Assembly: GCA_000017645.1 (NCBI GenBank)
Contig: CP000781.1
Span: 4,141,501-4,205,500, forward strand
From: Xanthobacter autotrophicus Py2
GTDB lineage: Bacteria > Pseudomonadota > Alphaproteobacteria > Rhizobiales > Xanthobacteraceae
Direction: 5' to 3'
Length of the DNA: 64,000 nucleotides
Of the stretch, positions 1 to 7,878 are shown piece after piece; position 1 is the first letter of the stretch; each line of letters starts with the position of its first letter. Made by a program: the position numbers and the translations under genes. Below the pieces are notes generated by a model, which saw only the letters and a program-made list of their open reading frames with translations, was not told where the DNA came from and ran no database searches.

Positions 1-785
1 GCCAGCGCATGAAGGCCATCGCCCACGAGCGGCGGCGCTTCGGCTATCGGCGTCTGCACGTGCTGCTCAGGCGGGAGGGCTTCACGGTCAACCACAAGCG
101 CCTGTTCCGGCTCTATCGCGAGGAGCGCCTCAAGGTGCGGCGCCGTGGTGGCCGCAAGCGGGCCATCGGGACACGGGCGCCCATGACGATCCCGATGCGG
201 CCGAACGAGCGCTGGTCGCTCGACTTCGTGTCGGACCAGTTCACCTGCGGCCGCCGCTTCCGCATCCTCACCGTTGTGGATGACTGCACCCGGGAATGCC
301 TCACCCTGGTGGCGGACACATCGCTGTCCGGCGTCCGTGTCGCGCGCGAACTCGATCGCCTTGTGGCCGAGCGTGGCAGGCCGAAAATGATCGTCAGCGA
401 CAACGGCAGCGAGTTCACCTCGAATGCCATCCTCGCCTGGGCGGACGCGGCACAAGTCGAGTGGCACTACATCGCGCCGGGCAAGCCCATGCAGAACGCC
501 TTCATCGAGAGCTTCAACGGCCGCCTGCGCGACGAGCTTCTCAACGAAACGCTGTTCTCGGCGCTCACCCAAGCCAGAGCGGCCCTGAGCAGGTGGCGGT
601 CCGACTACAATGGAGCGCGCCCCCACTCCGCCCTCGGCTGGCAGACCCCGTCCGCCTTCGCAGCCACCTTCCACCCGCGACGGGATCTGCCGCTGCGCCA
701 GGCCAAAAGCTCCGCGCCAGATCCCGCCGCTCACCCGGCCGACAAGGCCAGATCCAACCGTCAGAACGAACTCACCGTTGGATAA
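1..785 (+). CDS. IS3-family transposase (OrfB), 5' end outside window
   Basis: This is the catalytic part of an IS3-family (IS407/IS511-like) transposase. The open frame runs through the first bases, so the ATG at 9 is internal. Counting from that ATG, the HTH_21-like start ([12 protein letters not shown]) is followed by an rve/DDE integrase core: D72 in WSLDFVSD, D131 in VSDNGSEF and E167 in [13 protein letters not shown], with an Arg seven residues after the Glu. All catalytic residues are present. The C-terminus carries the usual '[12 protein letters not shown]' block. OrfA and the left end are not visible. An apparent right terminus lies just downstream. The family assignment is firm; the subgroup is from memory of its motifs. 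Confidence 0.93.
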   Translation, partial: QRMKAIAHERRRFGYRRLHVLLRREGFTVNHKRLFRLYREERLKVRRRGGRKRAIGTRAPMTIPMRPNERWSLDFVSDQFTCGRRFRILTVVDDCTRECLTLVADTSLSGVRVARELDRLVAERGRPKMIVSDNGSEFTSNAILAWADAAQVEWHYIAPGKPMQNAFIESFNGRLRDELLNETLFSALTQARAALSRWRSDYNGARPHSALGWQTPSAFAATFHPRRDLPLRQAKSSAPDPAAHPADKARSNRQNELTVG

Positions 786-788
786 AAC

Positions 789-803
789 TTGGGGGCAACG
801 TCA
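789..803. repeat. probable right terminal inverted repeat of the IS3 element
   Basis: The sequence TTGGGGGCAACGTCA lies 4 bp after the transposase stop codon. It resembles IS407-group right ends, which carry a G-run followed by a GTCA-like terminus. The left end is outside the window, so the repeat cannot be paired here and no target duplication can be checked. Confidence 0.5.
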
Positions 804-1018
804 CGTCCTAAGGCGGATATTTTCTCTACAATAACCCGGTGACAGAGATGTGGTACGAATAAGGTTGTTCAGAACTAGAGTCTGAATTGTGGCATGCAGC
901 CACCTTTAACGTTGACCGCGTCAAGTACTTTCGCAATTTCGTGTATGAAAAAGTCGAAAGGGAGCAAGCCGGTAAACGCCTATTTCGCAGCATAGCGCAA
1001 GTTAGACGCGGCGTTTCG
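804..1018. other. intergenic, between IS end and defence-like operon
   Basis: About 215 bp of clearly lower GC than the flanking core genome. It contains a short open stretch (from 887, plus strand) that runs into the RNA ligase gene antisense and matches nothing I recognise. I see no convincing terminator for the minus-strand operon that ends at 1019. Confidence 0.5.
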
Positions 1019-1711
1019 TTAACGCACCGACCAATCCACCCGATTCCATTTAACGTGTCGGCGGCTCCAATGCTCGTCGATCGCTTGAGTAAAATCGGCA
1101 TGGACGAGTTTGGCGCGGCTCTTGCTCCAATCTAAATTTTCGCTCCGGACAATCACACCTTCCATCGGCCCGGCTCGATAGCGGCTCGATCTTTCGGCCA
1201 ATAAGTGCTCGAGTTCGGCTAAATTGGTCAGCCCTCTCAGCAGAGTTGGCACTATCTTTAACCCGGCCGCAGAGGCCAAGGCGTTCCGCCGGCTGGTGCT
1301 CCAGAACCGTGCCGCCTCGCGGTCGTAAACATCGAACACGAGGAGCCAATCAGGTAGGCGATTATATTCGATGGAATGACGGGCAGCGCTCCACTCGCCG
1401 AAAAGAAGGAGCGATGCATCGAGTTGATCGCGGATTCTCTCTCCGTGGTGAGCCAGCCATTCAGGCAACCGCGCGAACTGGCCCGTATAGGGGGACGTCA
1501 GATATTGACCTCGATTTTGAACCAGCAGCGTCCCATCCTTGGCCAGCGAGAATCCGACGTTAGCACCGTCAATTTTTTCCTCAACCACCACTTCGCCCGC
1601 AAGAAGGGCTCGCGCATGGGATGGGGACAGCAGTTTGTCCTCGCGCGGAACGGTGGCTCCGCCTAGCCAAGCAAGATGTGGCGTCGACGGGAAGCGAAAG
1701 AAGTCCGTCAT
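1019..1711 (-). CDS. RNA ligase family protein, nucleotidyltransferase domain only
   Basis: This 230-residue protein is a member of the RNA_ligase/ATP-dependent nucleotidyltransferase superfamily (T4 Rnl2-like). Motif I is EEKIDGANVGF with the predicted AMP-accepting K46. Motif Ia is N66-R67-G68. Motif III lies in LLLFGEWSA and LVFDVYD (about 102-130), motif IV is EGVIVRSE (184-191) and motif V is RAKLVH (199-204, K201). The full adenylyltransferase motif set is intact, but there is no extra C-terminal domain, so it is shorter than Rnl1 or Rnl2. Its ATG overlaps the stop of the PIN gene by 4 bp, implying translational coupling. Inferred role: sealing or modifying RNA ends within the operon's system. 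Confidence 0.85.
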   Translation of the reverse strand: MTDFFRFPSTPHLAWLGGATVPREDKLLSPSHARALLAGEVVVEEKIDGANVGFSLAKDGTLLVQNRGQYLTSPYTGQFARLPEWLAHHGERIRDQLDASLLLFGEWSAARHSIEYNRLPDWLLVFDVYDREAARFWSTSRRNALASAAGLKIVPTLLRGLTNLAELEHLLAERSSRYRAGPMEGVIVRSENLDWSKSRAKLVHADFTQAIDEHWSRRHVKWNRVDWSVR

Positions 1712-2253
1712 CTGGCGGCTCGGTACTTTCTCGCCTGCTTCTCAGCATGCTTAGCGCGAGACCAATCTTCGATGATTGGTTCAACGGAAATATTATGATT
1801 AAAAAGGTCGTCCTCCCAGTCGTGCCAATCGGTATCACCTGCAAAAGCAATGCAGCCGTCACCAAATTCTGCAATGGATGCTAACGATGCCGCAACCATT
1901 TTTCGGTCGGCTAGGTCATGGATTGCGGACATTAGGACTTCAGGTAATACTCCGTGTCCATGTTCGTCGTAGGTCACCGTAACTCCATCGACGGCGCATT
2001 TGTTCCATTTCGACATTACAACTTGGATGCCAAATTCCATGAATCCGAGTTTATTGTTATATTCGTCGAAGATCCGATTTTCGGTATCGAGCACAAGGCG
2101 GCTCTCGCTCTGCTCAAAGGTATTGAGCCACTGCCAAACCATCTCACGCAATTCCGGATCGGCTGGAGTCGCGTCGATGTCCGCAGGATGGTTCGGATCG
2201 GCGGCACTAGCGGCAATCAAAACATTGGTATCGACCACATAGCGATCCCTCAT
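1708..2253 (-). CDS. PIN-like domain nuclease
   Basis: The 181-residue protein opens with a typical PIN strand, YVVDTNVLIAAS (D8, T9, N10). Further acidic positions suit a PIN active site: E64 in IFDEYNN, D116 in LADRKMVAAS, and D140/D142 in FAGDTDWHDWED. PIN domains are metal-dependent RNases, and many are toxins. The protein is longer than a VapC and no VapB-like antitoxin is adjacent. The start overlaps the ATPase stop by 4 bp, and the stop overlaps the RNA ligase start by 4 bp. Inferred role: the effector nuclease of the operon. The fold call rests on motif spacing alone. Confidence 0.75.
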   Translation of the reverse strand: MRDRYVVDTNVLIAASAADPNHPADIDATPADPELREMVWQWLNTFEQSESRLVLDTENRIFDEYNNKLGFMEFGIQVVMSKWNKCAVDGVTVTYDEHGHGVLPEVLMSAIHDLADRKMVAASLASIAEFGDGCIAFAGDTDWHDWEDDLFNHNISVEPIIEDWSRAKHAEKQARKYRAAR

Positions 2254-3536
2254 TGCGTACTTGCCTTCTGACGTTCGAACATAAGCCGAGCCTGTTCGCG
2301 CGTCTCGCCAAGAGCGTCTCCAAAGAAACCACTGGGCCAGTTCTTTACACGGCCAAAATCATCGATCTCAAGAGTGCAGAGCTCCGCAGACTTACCCTTT
2401 CGTCTCACGAAATACATCGCGGAATCAGTGGATGAGGCGTCTTGCTTGGCAATCAAAGTCTGCATACGTCGGAATAAATGCTCAGAATGGGTTTCCACCA
2501 AAAACTGGATGCCGCGCTCGCGACTCACGTCGACAAATAGGTTGGCCAAGGCAGATTGGGCGAGTGGATGTAAATGGATTTCTGGCTCCTCAAGGATGAT
2601 CGTGCTACCCCGCGGGGCAAAATAGGACACCACCAAAACGGGCAGAACTTGCGATATACCAATGCCGACGTCACGAAGATTACATGCAACCCCATCACGA
2701 TGCACGATCAGTTCATAGCGATTGGATCGCCCCTGCTGGCGGACTTCAAGCTTATCCGCGACGCCCATTTTGCTGAGCCAACGGGAGACGCCGTTAACAA
2801 CATAGTTCTGCTCGTCTCCCCTCAAGAGGGCGCTCGCCAACAGAGCGTCGACGGCGCCGCGTCCATCGCTGCCTACATCGCCTGGTTTGGTCTTATTCCA
2901 AGGATAGTCACGTTCCGGCTTGCGGCGCAATGGACCAAGATAAATGATGCGTTCGAGTTCGCGGCGGATAGCCAAGCTCAAATCTTCGACCAACTGACCG
3001 TCCTTATCGAGAGCGGCAATCGCTTCCGCTGAAAAGGCGATAGTGCGTTCAGGAGCGTAACCTCGTCCTTTTGCTCGCGGCAATTGCTCATCGTCGACTA
3101 AGATCGAGAAAGCGCCTTTCTCTCGACGAGTGGCCCTAAACTGACGACCCTCAGCCTTGAGCGTGACTGTTTGAACTACAACGCTGCCGGATGAGGTCTG
3201 GCCGTAAGAGCATTCAAAGCCACCCTTAGCGATGCGGCTGGTGGCATGATTATCAAAATCGAAGGCAATGGAAAAAAGACGAGGTGCGTCGGCTTCTTGG
3301 TTCAGTACGTCATCGAAGTCCCCGAAATTGAATAGGTCGTTGATTTCGTCTCCTCCAAGGTTGAGATGAACAGTGCGATCAGGCGAGCGCGCAGTCTGCT
3401 TGAGTAACAGCAGGCTTTGGATGAGGGACGACTTGCCAGAAGAGTTGGTGCCGAGAAGCATCGTTAGTGGGCGCAAGCATATGTCGTCGGTATCCGACCA
3501 AGCCTTGAAATTTACCAATCGCAGTCGTGTAAACAT
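2250..3536 (-). CDS. DUF3696-family AAA ATPase (ABC/SMC/OLD-type)
   Basis: A 428-residue ATPase and first gene of the three-gene operon. Walker A is GTNSSGKSS (29-37). An ABC-like signature region (NLRDVGIGISQVLP) lies near 286-299, Walker B is TIILEEPE (312-319) and the switch histidine lies in ETHSEHL (348-354). The C-terminal WPSGFFGDAL (400-409) matches the DUF3696 tail. Such AAA_15/AAA_21 ATPases act as sensors or regulators in several phage-defence systems, including PARIS, Septu and retron-linked ATPases. Here it is inferred to control the PIN nuclease next door. Its promoter is described separately. Base composition is less GC-rich than the core genes. Confidence 0.9.
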   Translation of the reverse strand: MFTRLRLVNFKAWSDTDDICLRPLTMLLGTNSSGKSSLIQSLLLLKQTARSPDRTVHLNLGGDEINDLFNFGDFDDVLNQEADAPRLFSIAFDFDNHATSRIAKGGFECSYGQTSSGSVVVQTVTLKAEGRQFRATRREKGAFSILVDDEQLPRAKGRGYAPERTIAFSAEAIAALDKDGQLVEDLSLAIRRELERIIYLGPLRRKPERDYPWNKTKPGDVGSDGRGAVDALLASALLRGDEQNYVVNGVSRWLSKMGVADKLEVRQQGRSNRYELIVHRDGVACNLRDVGIGISQVLPVLVVSYFAPRGSTIILEEPEIHLHPLAQSALANLFVDVSRERGIQFLVETHSEHLFRRMQTLIAKQDASSTDSAMYFVRRKGKSAELCTLEIDDFGRVKNWPSGFFGDALGETREQARLMFERQKASTQ

Positions 3537-3551
3537 GAGTATTAGTGCCCG

Positions 3552-3579
3552 ATTTTACGTTTTTCAGGATTGTTCACAA
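3552..3579 (-). promoter_or_regulatory. sigma70-like promoter of the ATPase-PIN-ligase operon
   Basis: Read on the minus strand, -35 TTGTGA (3579-3574) and -10 TAAAAT (3557-3552) are 16 bp apart. The -10 ends only about 15 bp before the ATG at 3536. The predicted transcript therefore has a 5' leader of roughly 8-10 nt with no clear Shine-Dalgarno, so near-leaderless initiation is possible. Predicted by eye. Confidence 0.5.
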
Positions 3580-3581
3580 TC
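3568..3581. promoter_or_regulatory. palindromic operator candidate over the -35
   Basis: GATTGT-TC-ACAATC is a perfect 6-bp inverted repeat with a 2-bp centre. It covers the -35 hexamer of the operon promoter, as a repressor operator would. No dedicated repressor gene is adjacent in the window. Confidence 0.45.
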
Positions 3582-3919
3582 GTTAAGATAGAAGGGCGCT
3601 TATCGGTGAAATTCGAGTCCAAGTGCTTCCCCCCAAACGGCATCCCAGGGGCTTGCTGACATCGACGAGACGTTCAATTGGTGTCATTCCAGGAGATGAA
3701 CGTATGATCAGTCACAAGTCCCTATTTTGATATAAGCATGTCCGCTATATCCACGTCACCTGCCTCCGTGATCAAGCTTGGCGCGCGGTAGCTATCTGCA
3801 ACCCGCCAAATCGGACCGGACAGTCGGCAACGGGCGCCCATATCGGTCGCTTGGGCTGATGCAATCACGATGCTCGGCGGCGGAATGTTCCAGGGTCCGG
3901 CAAGGGTCATCTCCGCGCT
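3582..3919. other. intergenic region between defence-like operon and SRAP gene
   Basis: About 340 bp. It contains a good ribosome-binding site (AGGAG) before an ATG at 3703 on the plus strand, but the frame closes after eight codons, so this may be a truncated gene start. A 62-codon minus-strand frame (3722-3910) starts just after the SRAP stop, has no homology I recognise and has a poorly spaced ribosome-binding site. I do not call either a gene. Confidence 0.4.
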
Positions 3920-4588
3920 TTAGACGGGACGAGCCAGCGGCTCGTCCTTCCTTTCACCGCGCCCCACGATCTCCAGCGCGCCGTCCGGCAAGGGCCGCTG
4001 CAGCGCCTTCGCCTGATCCCACGGCGCCAGCATCCATGCCTCGAACTCTGCCGGCTCCGTGAGCACCACAGGCATGGCCTTCGGGTGGATGCTGGCGACC
4101 GGTTCGCTGGGCTCGCAGGTGAGGAAGCCGTAGAGGTCGGCTGTCACTTCGCCCTCGGCCTTTTTTCGAACGCTGGTCCACGTCGTCCTCAGGCCGGCGA
4201 AGAAAGCGAGGGGCCGCTCCTCGGACAATGCGAACCACACTGGCACCTTCTTACCGTCAATAGTGTCGTACTCGCTGAAGCTGGTGAAGGGCACCAGGCA
4301 GCGGTGCGCCTGGCCGAGCCAGCGCCGCCAGTGCGGCGAGGCGACGTTGCGGATGTTCGTCACGCCCGAATCTGTGGTGCGTCCTTTCAGTACGAACTGC
4401 GGCGACGGCATGCCCCAGCGCGCCATGGCGAGTTCACGCGTCCCATCCTCACCCGTCCGCACGATAGGGGCGGAATAGTCCGGGAAAATGCCCGGCTGCG
4501 GCGGCAGATTGCCGGCAAGGTTCCGCGTCGCTCGCACCAGGTCGATGATCGCCTGAGCGTTGGAGGTGTGGCTGTAGAGGTTGCACAT
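3920..4588 (-). CDS. SOS response-associated peptidase (SRAP/YedK/HMCES family)
   Basis: SRAP proteins form a thiazolidine DNA-protein crosslink with abasic sites in single-stranded DNA and so shield them. The catalytic residues are present in this 222-residue protein: C2 (the processed N-terminus, MCNLYS), N78 in TNIRN, E106 in FSEYD and H168 in SIHPKAMPVVL. The length is normal for the family. The stop lies in GC-rich DNA at the edge of a non-coding stretch. A relic of a second copy's C-terminus lies at 8041-8122. SRAP genes are often carried on mobile DNA and next to DNA-damage genes. The identification is certain. Confidence 0.96.
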   Translation of the reverse strand: MCNLYSHTSNAQAIIDLVRATRNLAGNLPPQPGIFPDYSAPIVRTGEDGTRELAMARWGMPSPQFVLKGRTTDSGVTNIRNVASPHWRRWLGQAHRCLVPFTSFSEYDTIDGKKVPVWFALSEERPLAFFAGLRTTWTSVRKKAEGEVTADLYGFLTCEPSEPVASIHPKAMPVVLTEPAEFEAWMLAPWDQAKALQRPLPDGALEIVGRGERKDEPLARPV

Positions 4589-4642
4589 GGAGTGCGACGC
4601 TAGGGCACGGCACCGATTTGTGCCAGCGCCGCGCCCTGGCCG

Positions 4643-5056
4643 TCACGCGTTCATGTTAACTGCGGGCACCAGCCGGAGCGCCGCTGCACCTCCCCGCGGC
4701 GGAGGAGCGCTTCCTCTCGTCCGGGTCAGCACTTTCCGCCACGGCGGAGACAAGGGGCGCTGACGCCGGTCTGACGCGGTGCCGGTGAGGACCTGGTCGA
4801 TCTGGGGTGCTTCGATCGGAAGTCCCGCAAGAGCAGCAAGGATGTCATCCACGGGCACAACCGCGCCGTTGGGGAGGCGCCTCAGGGCCGGCGCATTCTC
4901 GACGGCGCAATGATCTGAAGCCCAGGAGGAAAGCGTTGTGCGCTTCTCTTCCAGGCTCATCGACGGGTGATCGAGAATCTGGTCCGGGTGAACCAGGACA
5001 GCCGCTGCTTCCATGGAGGGCGGCGCTGCTGGCCGCCCGCTTCGCGTGGTTCTCAT
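4643..5056 (-). CDS. conserved Hyphomicrobiales protein of unknown function
   Basis: A 137-residue protein if started at the ATG at 5056, which has a good upstream GAAGGAG. An in-frame codon at 5089 lacks one. The central block, HPDQILDHPSMSLEEKRTTLSSWASDHCAVENAPALRRLPNG in outline, matches from memory a small protein common in Rhizobiales, in which a 'EKRxxLxSWASDxxAVExAPALRxL' stretch is conserved. The rest is low-complexity, with a Pro/Arg-rich C-terminus. Function is unknown. Confidence 0.7.
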   Translation of the reverse strand: MRTTRSGRPAAPPSMEAAAVLVHPDQILDHPSMSLEEKRTTLSSWASDHCAVENAPALRRLPNGAVVPVDDILAALAGLPIEAPQIDQVLTGTASDRRQRPLSPPWRKVLTRTRGSAPPPRGGAAALRLVPAVNMNA

Positions 5057-5300
5057 AGCCACATTCTCCTTCGAGCAACATGGGTACAAGCACCTCGCAC
5101 GTGTGTGCGATGCCTTGCCGGTGATGTGCCGGCGCGGTTGATTTTGGGAACGGCTTAGGGCTCGTCAAGAGGGTCACCGGGATGTTTATTGCACCCTAAG
5201 AGCCGCCCGCTTTCGCGACGCGCGACCCCCTACATCTCGTATCTTGTTCTCTTTCCGTTCTCATGGAATCCATAAGGGCAGATCAGCACCGGAGAAGACC

Positions 5301-5510
5301 ATGCCGAGCGAGCCCGCGCCCGCCGAACGCTCCCCTTTTGACATCTCGGAGGCGGAGGTCGACCAAGCCCTCGCAGCCTGTGAGGGTGACCCTCGCTCCA
5401 CGATCCGCGCACTTCTCGTCGGCCAGGCGTTCCTTGAACACGAGATCTCGAAGCTCAAGGCGGATGCATCCGCCGGTTTCAGGCGCCGGCGGAAGCGGAT
5501 CGAGGACTGA
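5301..5510 (+). CDS. small conserved hypothetical protein
   Basis: A 69-residue protein started at the ATG at 5301, just after a GGAGA ribosome-binding site. Upstream in-frame starts lack one. The sequence has a DISEAEVDQALAACEGDPRSTIRALL helix pair, then a helical FLEHEISKLKAD segment and a very basic tail (GFRRRRKRIED). It may be a small DNA- or RNA-binding protein, but that is only inferred from composition. It is followed 1 bp later by another small gene, so the two are probably co-transcribed. Confidence 0.65.
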   Translation: MPSEPAPAERSPFDISEAEVDQALAACEGDPRSTIRALLVGQAFLEHEISKLKADASAGFRRRRKRIED

Positions 5511-5511
5511 G

Positions 5512-5736
5512 ATGGTCCAGCGGACGAAGCGGGGATGGTCAGAGGCCGATTCGGCTCAGTTCATTGCGACCGTGACGGCCGCCCGCAACAGCGTCTTCCA
5601 GCTGTTGGCCCGGGCGCCGATCGGTTCGCCCGAGTACCGCGCGCTTTCGGCGTACCTCGATGCGATCCACCAGGCTGCGATTTTCCTCGGGCGCGACTGG
5701 ACCGCATCGGAGCCGAGCCGAGCACAGCCGAAATGA
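5512..5736 (+). CDS. small hypothetical protein
   Basis: A 74-residue protein starting at an ATG one base after the previous stop, which supports translational coupling. It is mostly helical by eye (AQFIATVTAARNSVFQLLARAP, then EYRALSAYLDAIHQAAIFLG), with charged ends and no signal peptide or transmembrane span. I do not recognise the family. The pairing with the preceding basic small protein may be functional. Confidence 0.6.
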   Translation: MVQRTKRGWSEADSAQFIATVTAARNSVFQLLARAPIGSPEYRALSAYLDAIHQAAIFLGRDWTASEPSRAQPK

Positions 5737-5818
5737 GGGGGTGCGGCGAGATGCCCTTAGGGAGCTTCTAGCTGGACAACCAACCTTATGGCGCACAACC
5801 ATAATGCGGTGAAACACG

Positions 5819-6010
5819 GTGGGGTGTGATTTGCGGTGCTTCCTAATTGCCATGATGATCGTGGTGGCGGCCTCTCCTGCGCTGGCAAAGAACACGCCAT
5901 GCTCCGGTAAGAAGGGCGGTGTCTCCCATTGCAGCGGCGACAAGTTCGTCTGCAAGGACGGCTCCACCAGTGCATCGAAGCAAAAATGCTCGGCCGGCTC
6001 CTCGGAGTAA
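5819..6010 (+). CDS. small secreted cysteine-containing protein
   Basis: This frame gives 63 residues from the GTG at 5819; a TTG at 5831 gives a cleaner signal peptide. The hydrophobic stretch FLIAMMIVVAASPALA ends in an AxA cleavage site. The mature part is about 40 residues and contains four cysteines (PCSGKKGG, HCSGDKFVC, QKCSAG) that could form two disulfides. The 3' end overlaps the start of the thermonuclease gene by about 25 bp. Such small secreted proteins next to SNase genes recur in Rhizobiales from memory. Function is unknown. Confidence 0.6.
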   Translation: MGCDLRCFLIAMMIVVAASPALAKNTPCSGKKGGVSHCSGDKFVCKDGSTSASKQKCSAGSSE

Positions 6011-6471
6011 GCGCGGTCCTCTGCGCTATCTGGTCTCCGCTCGCTGCCGGGCCGATTACCGGGCGCGCCTCGGTGATCGATGGGGACACCATCGAAATCC
6101 ATGGCATGCGCATCCGGCTTGAGGGAATCGATGCTCCCGAAAGCCGGCAGACCTGCACCGAGCGGGAAACGGGCGAGCCGATCCGTTGCGGGCAGAAGGC
6201 CGCATTTTTCCTCGCGGACATGCTGGGCGAGCACACCGTCGCCTGTATCGAGAATGGCCGCGACCGATACCGGCGGATCCTCGCCCATTGCCAGGTGGAC
6301 GGTGAAGACGTGGGCGCCGCGATGGTACGGGCCGGCTGGGCGCTCGCCTTCGTCCGGTACAGCAGGGAATATGAGGCTCAGGAAGTCGAGGCGAAGGCCT
6401 CGGGCACCGGTGTGTGGGCGACCGAGTTCGTGGCCCCCTGGGAATGGCGCGCGGCACGAAGGGCGAAATGA
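5986..6471 (+). CDS. secreted thermonuclease (SNase) family protein
   Basis: The 161-residue protein carries an N-terminal signal peptide (GRLLGVSAVLCAIWSPLAAG) followed by an OB-fold staphylococcal-nuclease domain. Family motifs are clear: VIDGDTIEI, RLEGIDAPE, the DRYRRILAHC segment, and the C-terminal GVWATEFVAPWEWR. The metal-binding Asp pair and the active-site Arg/Glu set appear present. SNases cut DNA and RNA with calcium, and export suggests a periplasmic or extracellular role such as nucleic-acid scavenging. The ATG at 5986 is preferred because it starts the signal peptide; the frame is open further upstream. Confidence 0.9.
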   Translation: MLGRLLGVSAVLCAIWSPLAAGPITGRASVIDGDTIEIHGMRIRLEGIDAPESRQTCTERETGEPIRCGQKAAFFLADMLGEHTVACIENGRDRYRRILAHCQVDGEDVGAAMVRAGWALAFVRYSREYEAQEVEAKASGTGVWATEFVAPWEWRAARRAK

Positions 6472-6626
6472 TGCATGAGCCGTGGACTTCACCGGATGCG
6501 CCGTGGTGGAAGCGGGCTCTCGCCAACGTTATCCTCGTGGGCGGCGGGCTCTTTCTGACGGGCCTTGCGTTCGCCGATCCGGTGATCCGGCTGTGGCGCG
6601 TGATGGCGAGCTTCTTCGCTCCCTGA
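6468..6626 (+). CDS. very small inner-membrane protein
   Basis: A 52-residue protein whose ATG overlaps the thermonuclease stop (ATGA), implying coupling. It has one strong transmembrane segment (ALANVILVGGGLFLTGLAFA) with a Trp-rich N-terminus (EPWTSPDAPWWKR). No family is recognised. Its position in the thermonuclease unit suggests a link to secretion or anchoring, which is inference. Confidence 0.5.
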   Translation: MMHEPWTSPDAPWWKRALANVILVGGGLFLTGLAFADPVIRLWRVMASFFAP

Positions 6627-6782
6627 CGGAGGTGAAGCAGCGATTGCGTCGTGTTCAGACGTACACCTTCTGCGTGTTGCGCTCACGCAACGGTAGGTGA
6701 GATACGATGCTGCATCGCAAATTCGACTCGACACAAGCTTGAGCTATGCAGAGCATGCCCGCCGTTAGGTCAGGGGGGCATC

Positions 6783-7259
6783 ATGGGGGTAGGTTTTCGT
6801 GCGACCGCGCTGTTCGGCGCGGCGACGCTTCTTGCTGGCTGTGCCACGGTCACGCGCGGCCTCGATTCGCAAATTCAGGTCAGGTCAGAGCCGGCCGGGG
6901 CAGAGGTGCGCACCTCGCTTTCGCAGACCTGCACGACGCCCTGCACCTTGAAGGTGTCTCGCAAGGACGAGTTCTCGGTCCTGATTTCCAAAGATGGCTT
7001 CAAGCCGGTCGAGGTGGAGGTCAAGAATCGGATCGCGGGCGAGGGAGCGGCCGGATTCGCCGGGAACGTGTTGGTCGGCGGGATCGTCGGCATGGGCGTT
7101 GATGCCGCAACGGGCGCGACCCTCGAGCACTATCCGAATCCAATCGACGTGACTTTGGAGCCTTTGCCGCGGCATGAACCGGCGCCGGCTCGGAAACCTC
7201 GTCAGGCCCCGAGGGCGCCGACGGCGGCGCCGGCTCCTGCCGCAAGCCCGTCCTCCTGA
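6783..7259 (+). CDS. PEGA-domain lipoprotein
   Basis: The 158-residue protein starts at the ATG at 6783, after a G-rich ribosome-binding site. Its signal peptide ends in a lipobox (LLAGC, cysteine near residue 20). The mature part has a PEGA-like segment: IQVRSEPAGAEVRTS, then TPCTLKVSRKDEFSVLISKDGFKPVEVEV. A Gly/Ala-rich hydrophobic stretch (AGFAGNVLVGGIVGMGVDAATGA) and a Pro/Ala-rich tail follow. Such proteins are probably outer-membrane lipoproteins. No enzymatic activity is expected. Confidence 0.8.
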   Translation: MGVGFRATALFGAATLLAGCATVTRGLDSQIQVRSEPAGAEVRTSLSQTCTTPCTLKVSRKDEFSVLISKDGFKPVEVEVKNRIAGEGAAGFAGNVLVGGIVGMGVDAATGATLEHYPNPIDVTLEPLPRHEPAPARKPRQAPRAPTAAPAPAASPSS

Positions 7260-7317
7260 CGATGTCTCGCTGCGGGAGGTGGTCTCCATAAGCCGTCCTT
7301 TAGGGGGTACGTCACTC

Positions 7318-7878
7318 TCATGGACCGCTATTATTGGCGCCCATGGAACGCCCGAAGAGAATCTGCCGCATCCGGTCTGAGCCAATCGCCCGCGTGACGT
7401 TCTTGAAAGCAAAGAATGGTAACAGCGACACGAAAAGGATGACCGCGACGATTGCCGCTCCGGCAAATCCGCCGCCCCCGATGCCAAGTTCACCGGGGAC
7501 GAGCGTGTGGCCGCGGAGTTTGGCCATCACCAGCCTTTCGACCAAGTGGAACGCCAAGAAAAAGAACGTGCAGATCACGGCTTCGTAGACGATGACAATG
7601 ATGACTGGCCGGTTTCTTAACCACCGGGCAAGCTCCAAAGCCTCGATCACCAGCATGACTTTAGCGAGTACAAAGGCATTCAGCATGGCGAAGCCCTGGA
7701 AGGCTATGGTGCCGCCGTGCTCGCGCTCCACCAGCGCCTGGTTCAGGACGAACAGCCCAAGCAGGACCCAGAGGTAAAGGAAGAGGGACAGGAAGGTGCG
7801 CATTTCTCGGAGGGCACGCTCCATCAGCGCGGCTCGACCTGGCTTGGTTCCATTGCTTTCCGGGGCTCGCTCGGGCAT
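7318..7878 (-). CDS. four-helix integral membrane protein, unknown
   Basis: A 186-residue protein with an ATG after a good GGAGAGCGG. Four transmembrane helices are seen at about 28-48, 62-80, 91-110 and 138-160. A charged N-terminus (PERAPESNGTKPGR) precedes them and a basic C-terminal tail (RMRQILFGRSMG) follows. It resembles a conserved Bradyrhizobium/Xanthobacter-type hypothetical membrane protein, but I cannot name a family. It is oppositely oriented to its neighbours and stands alone. Confidence 0.65.
   Translation of the reverse strand: MPERAPESNGTKPGRAALMERALREMRTFLSLFLYLWVLLGLFVLNQALVEREHGGTIAFQGFAMLNAFVLAKVMLVIEALELARWLRNRPVIIVIVYEAVICTFFFLAFHLVERLVMAKLRGHTLVPGELGIGGGGFAGAAIVAVILFVSLLPFFAFKNVTRAIGSDRMRQILFGRSMGANNSGP

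Noticed and set aside
3703..3729. Eight-codon frame after a good ribosome-binding site (ATG at 3703)
   Set aside because: Too short to call a gene. It may be a truncated gene start, so I mention it only as part of the intergenic region.
3722..3910. A 62-codon minus-strand frame just downstream of the SRAP gene
   Set aside because: No family recognised, poor ribosome-binding site spacing, and it may be decayed coding sequence.
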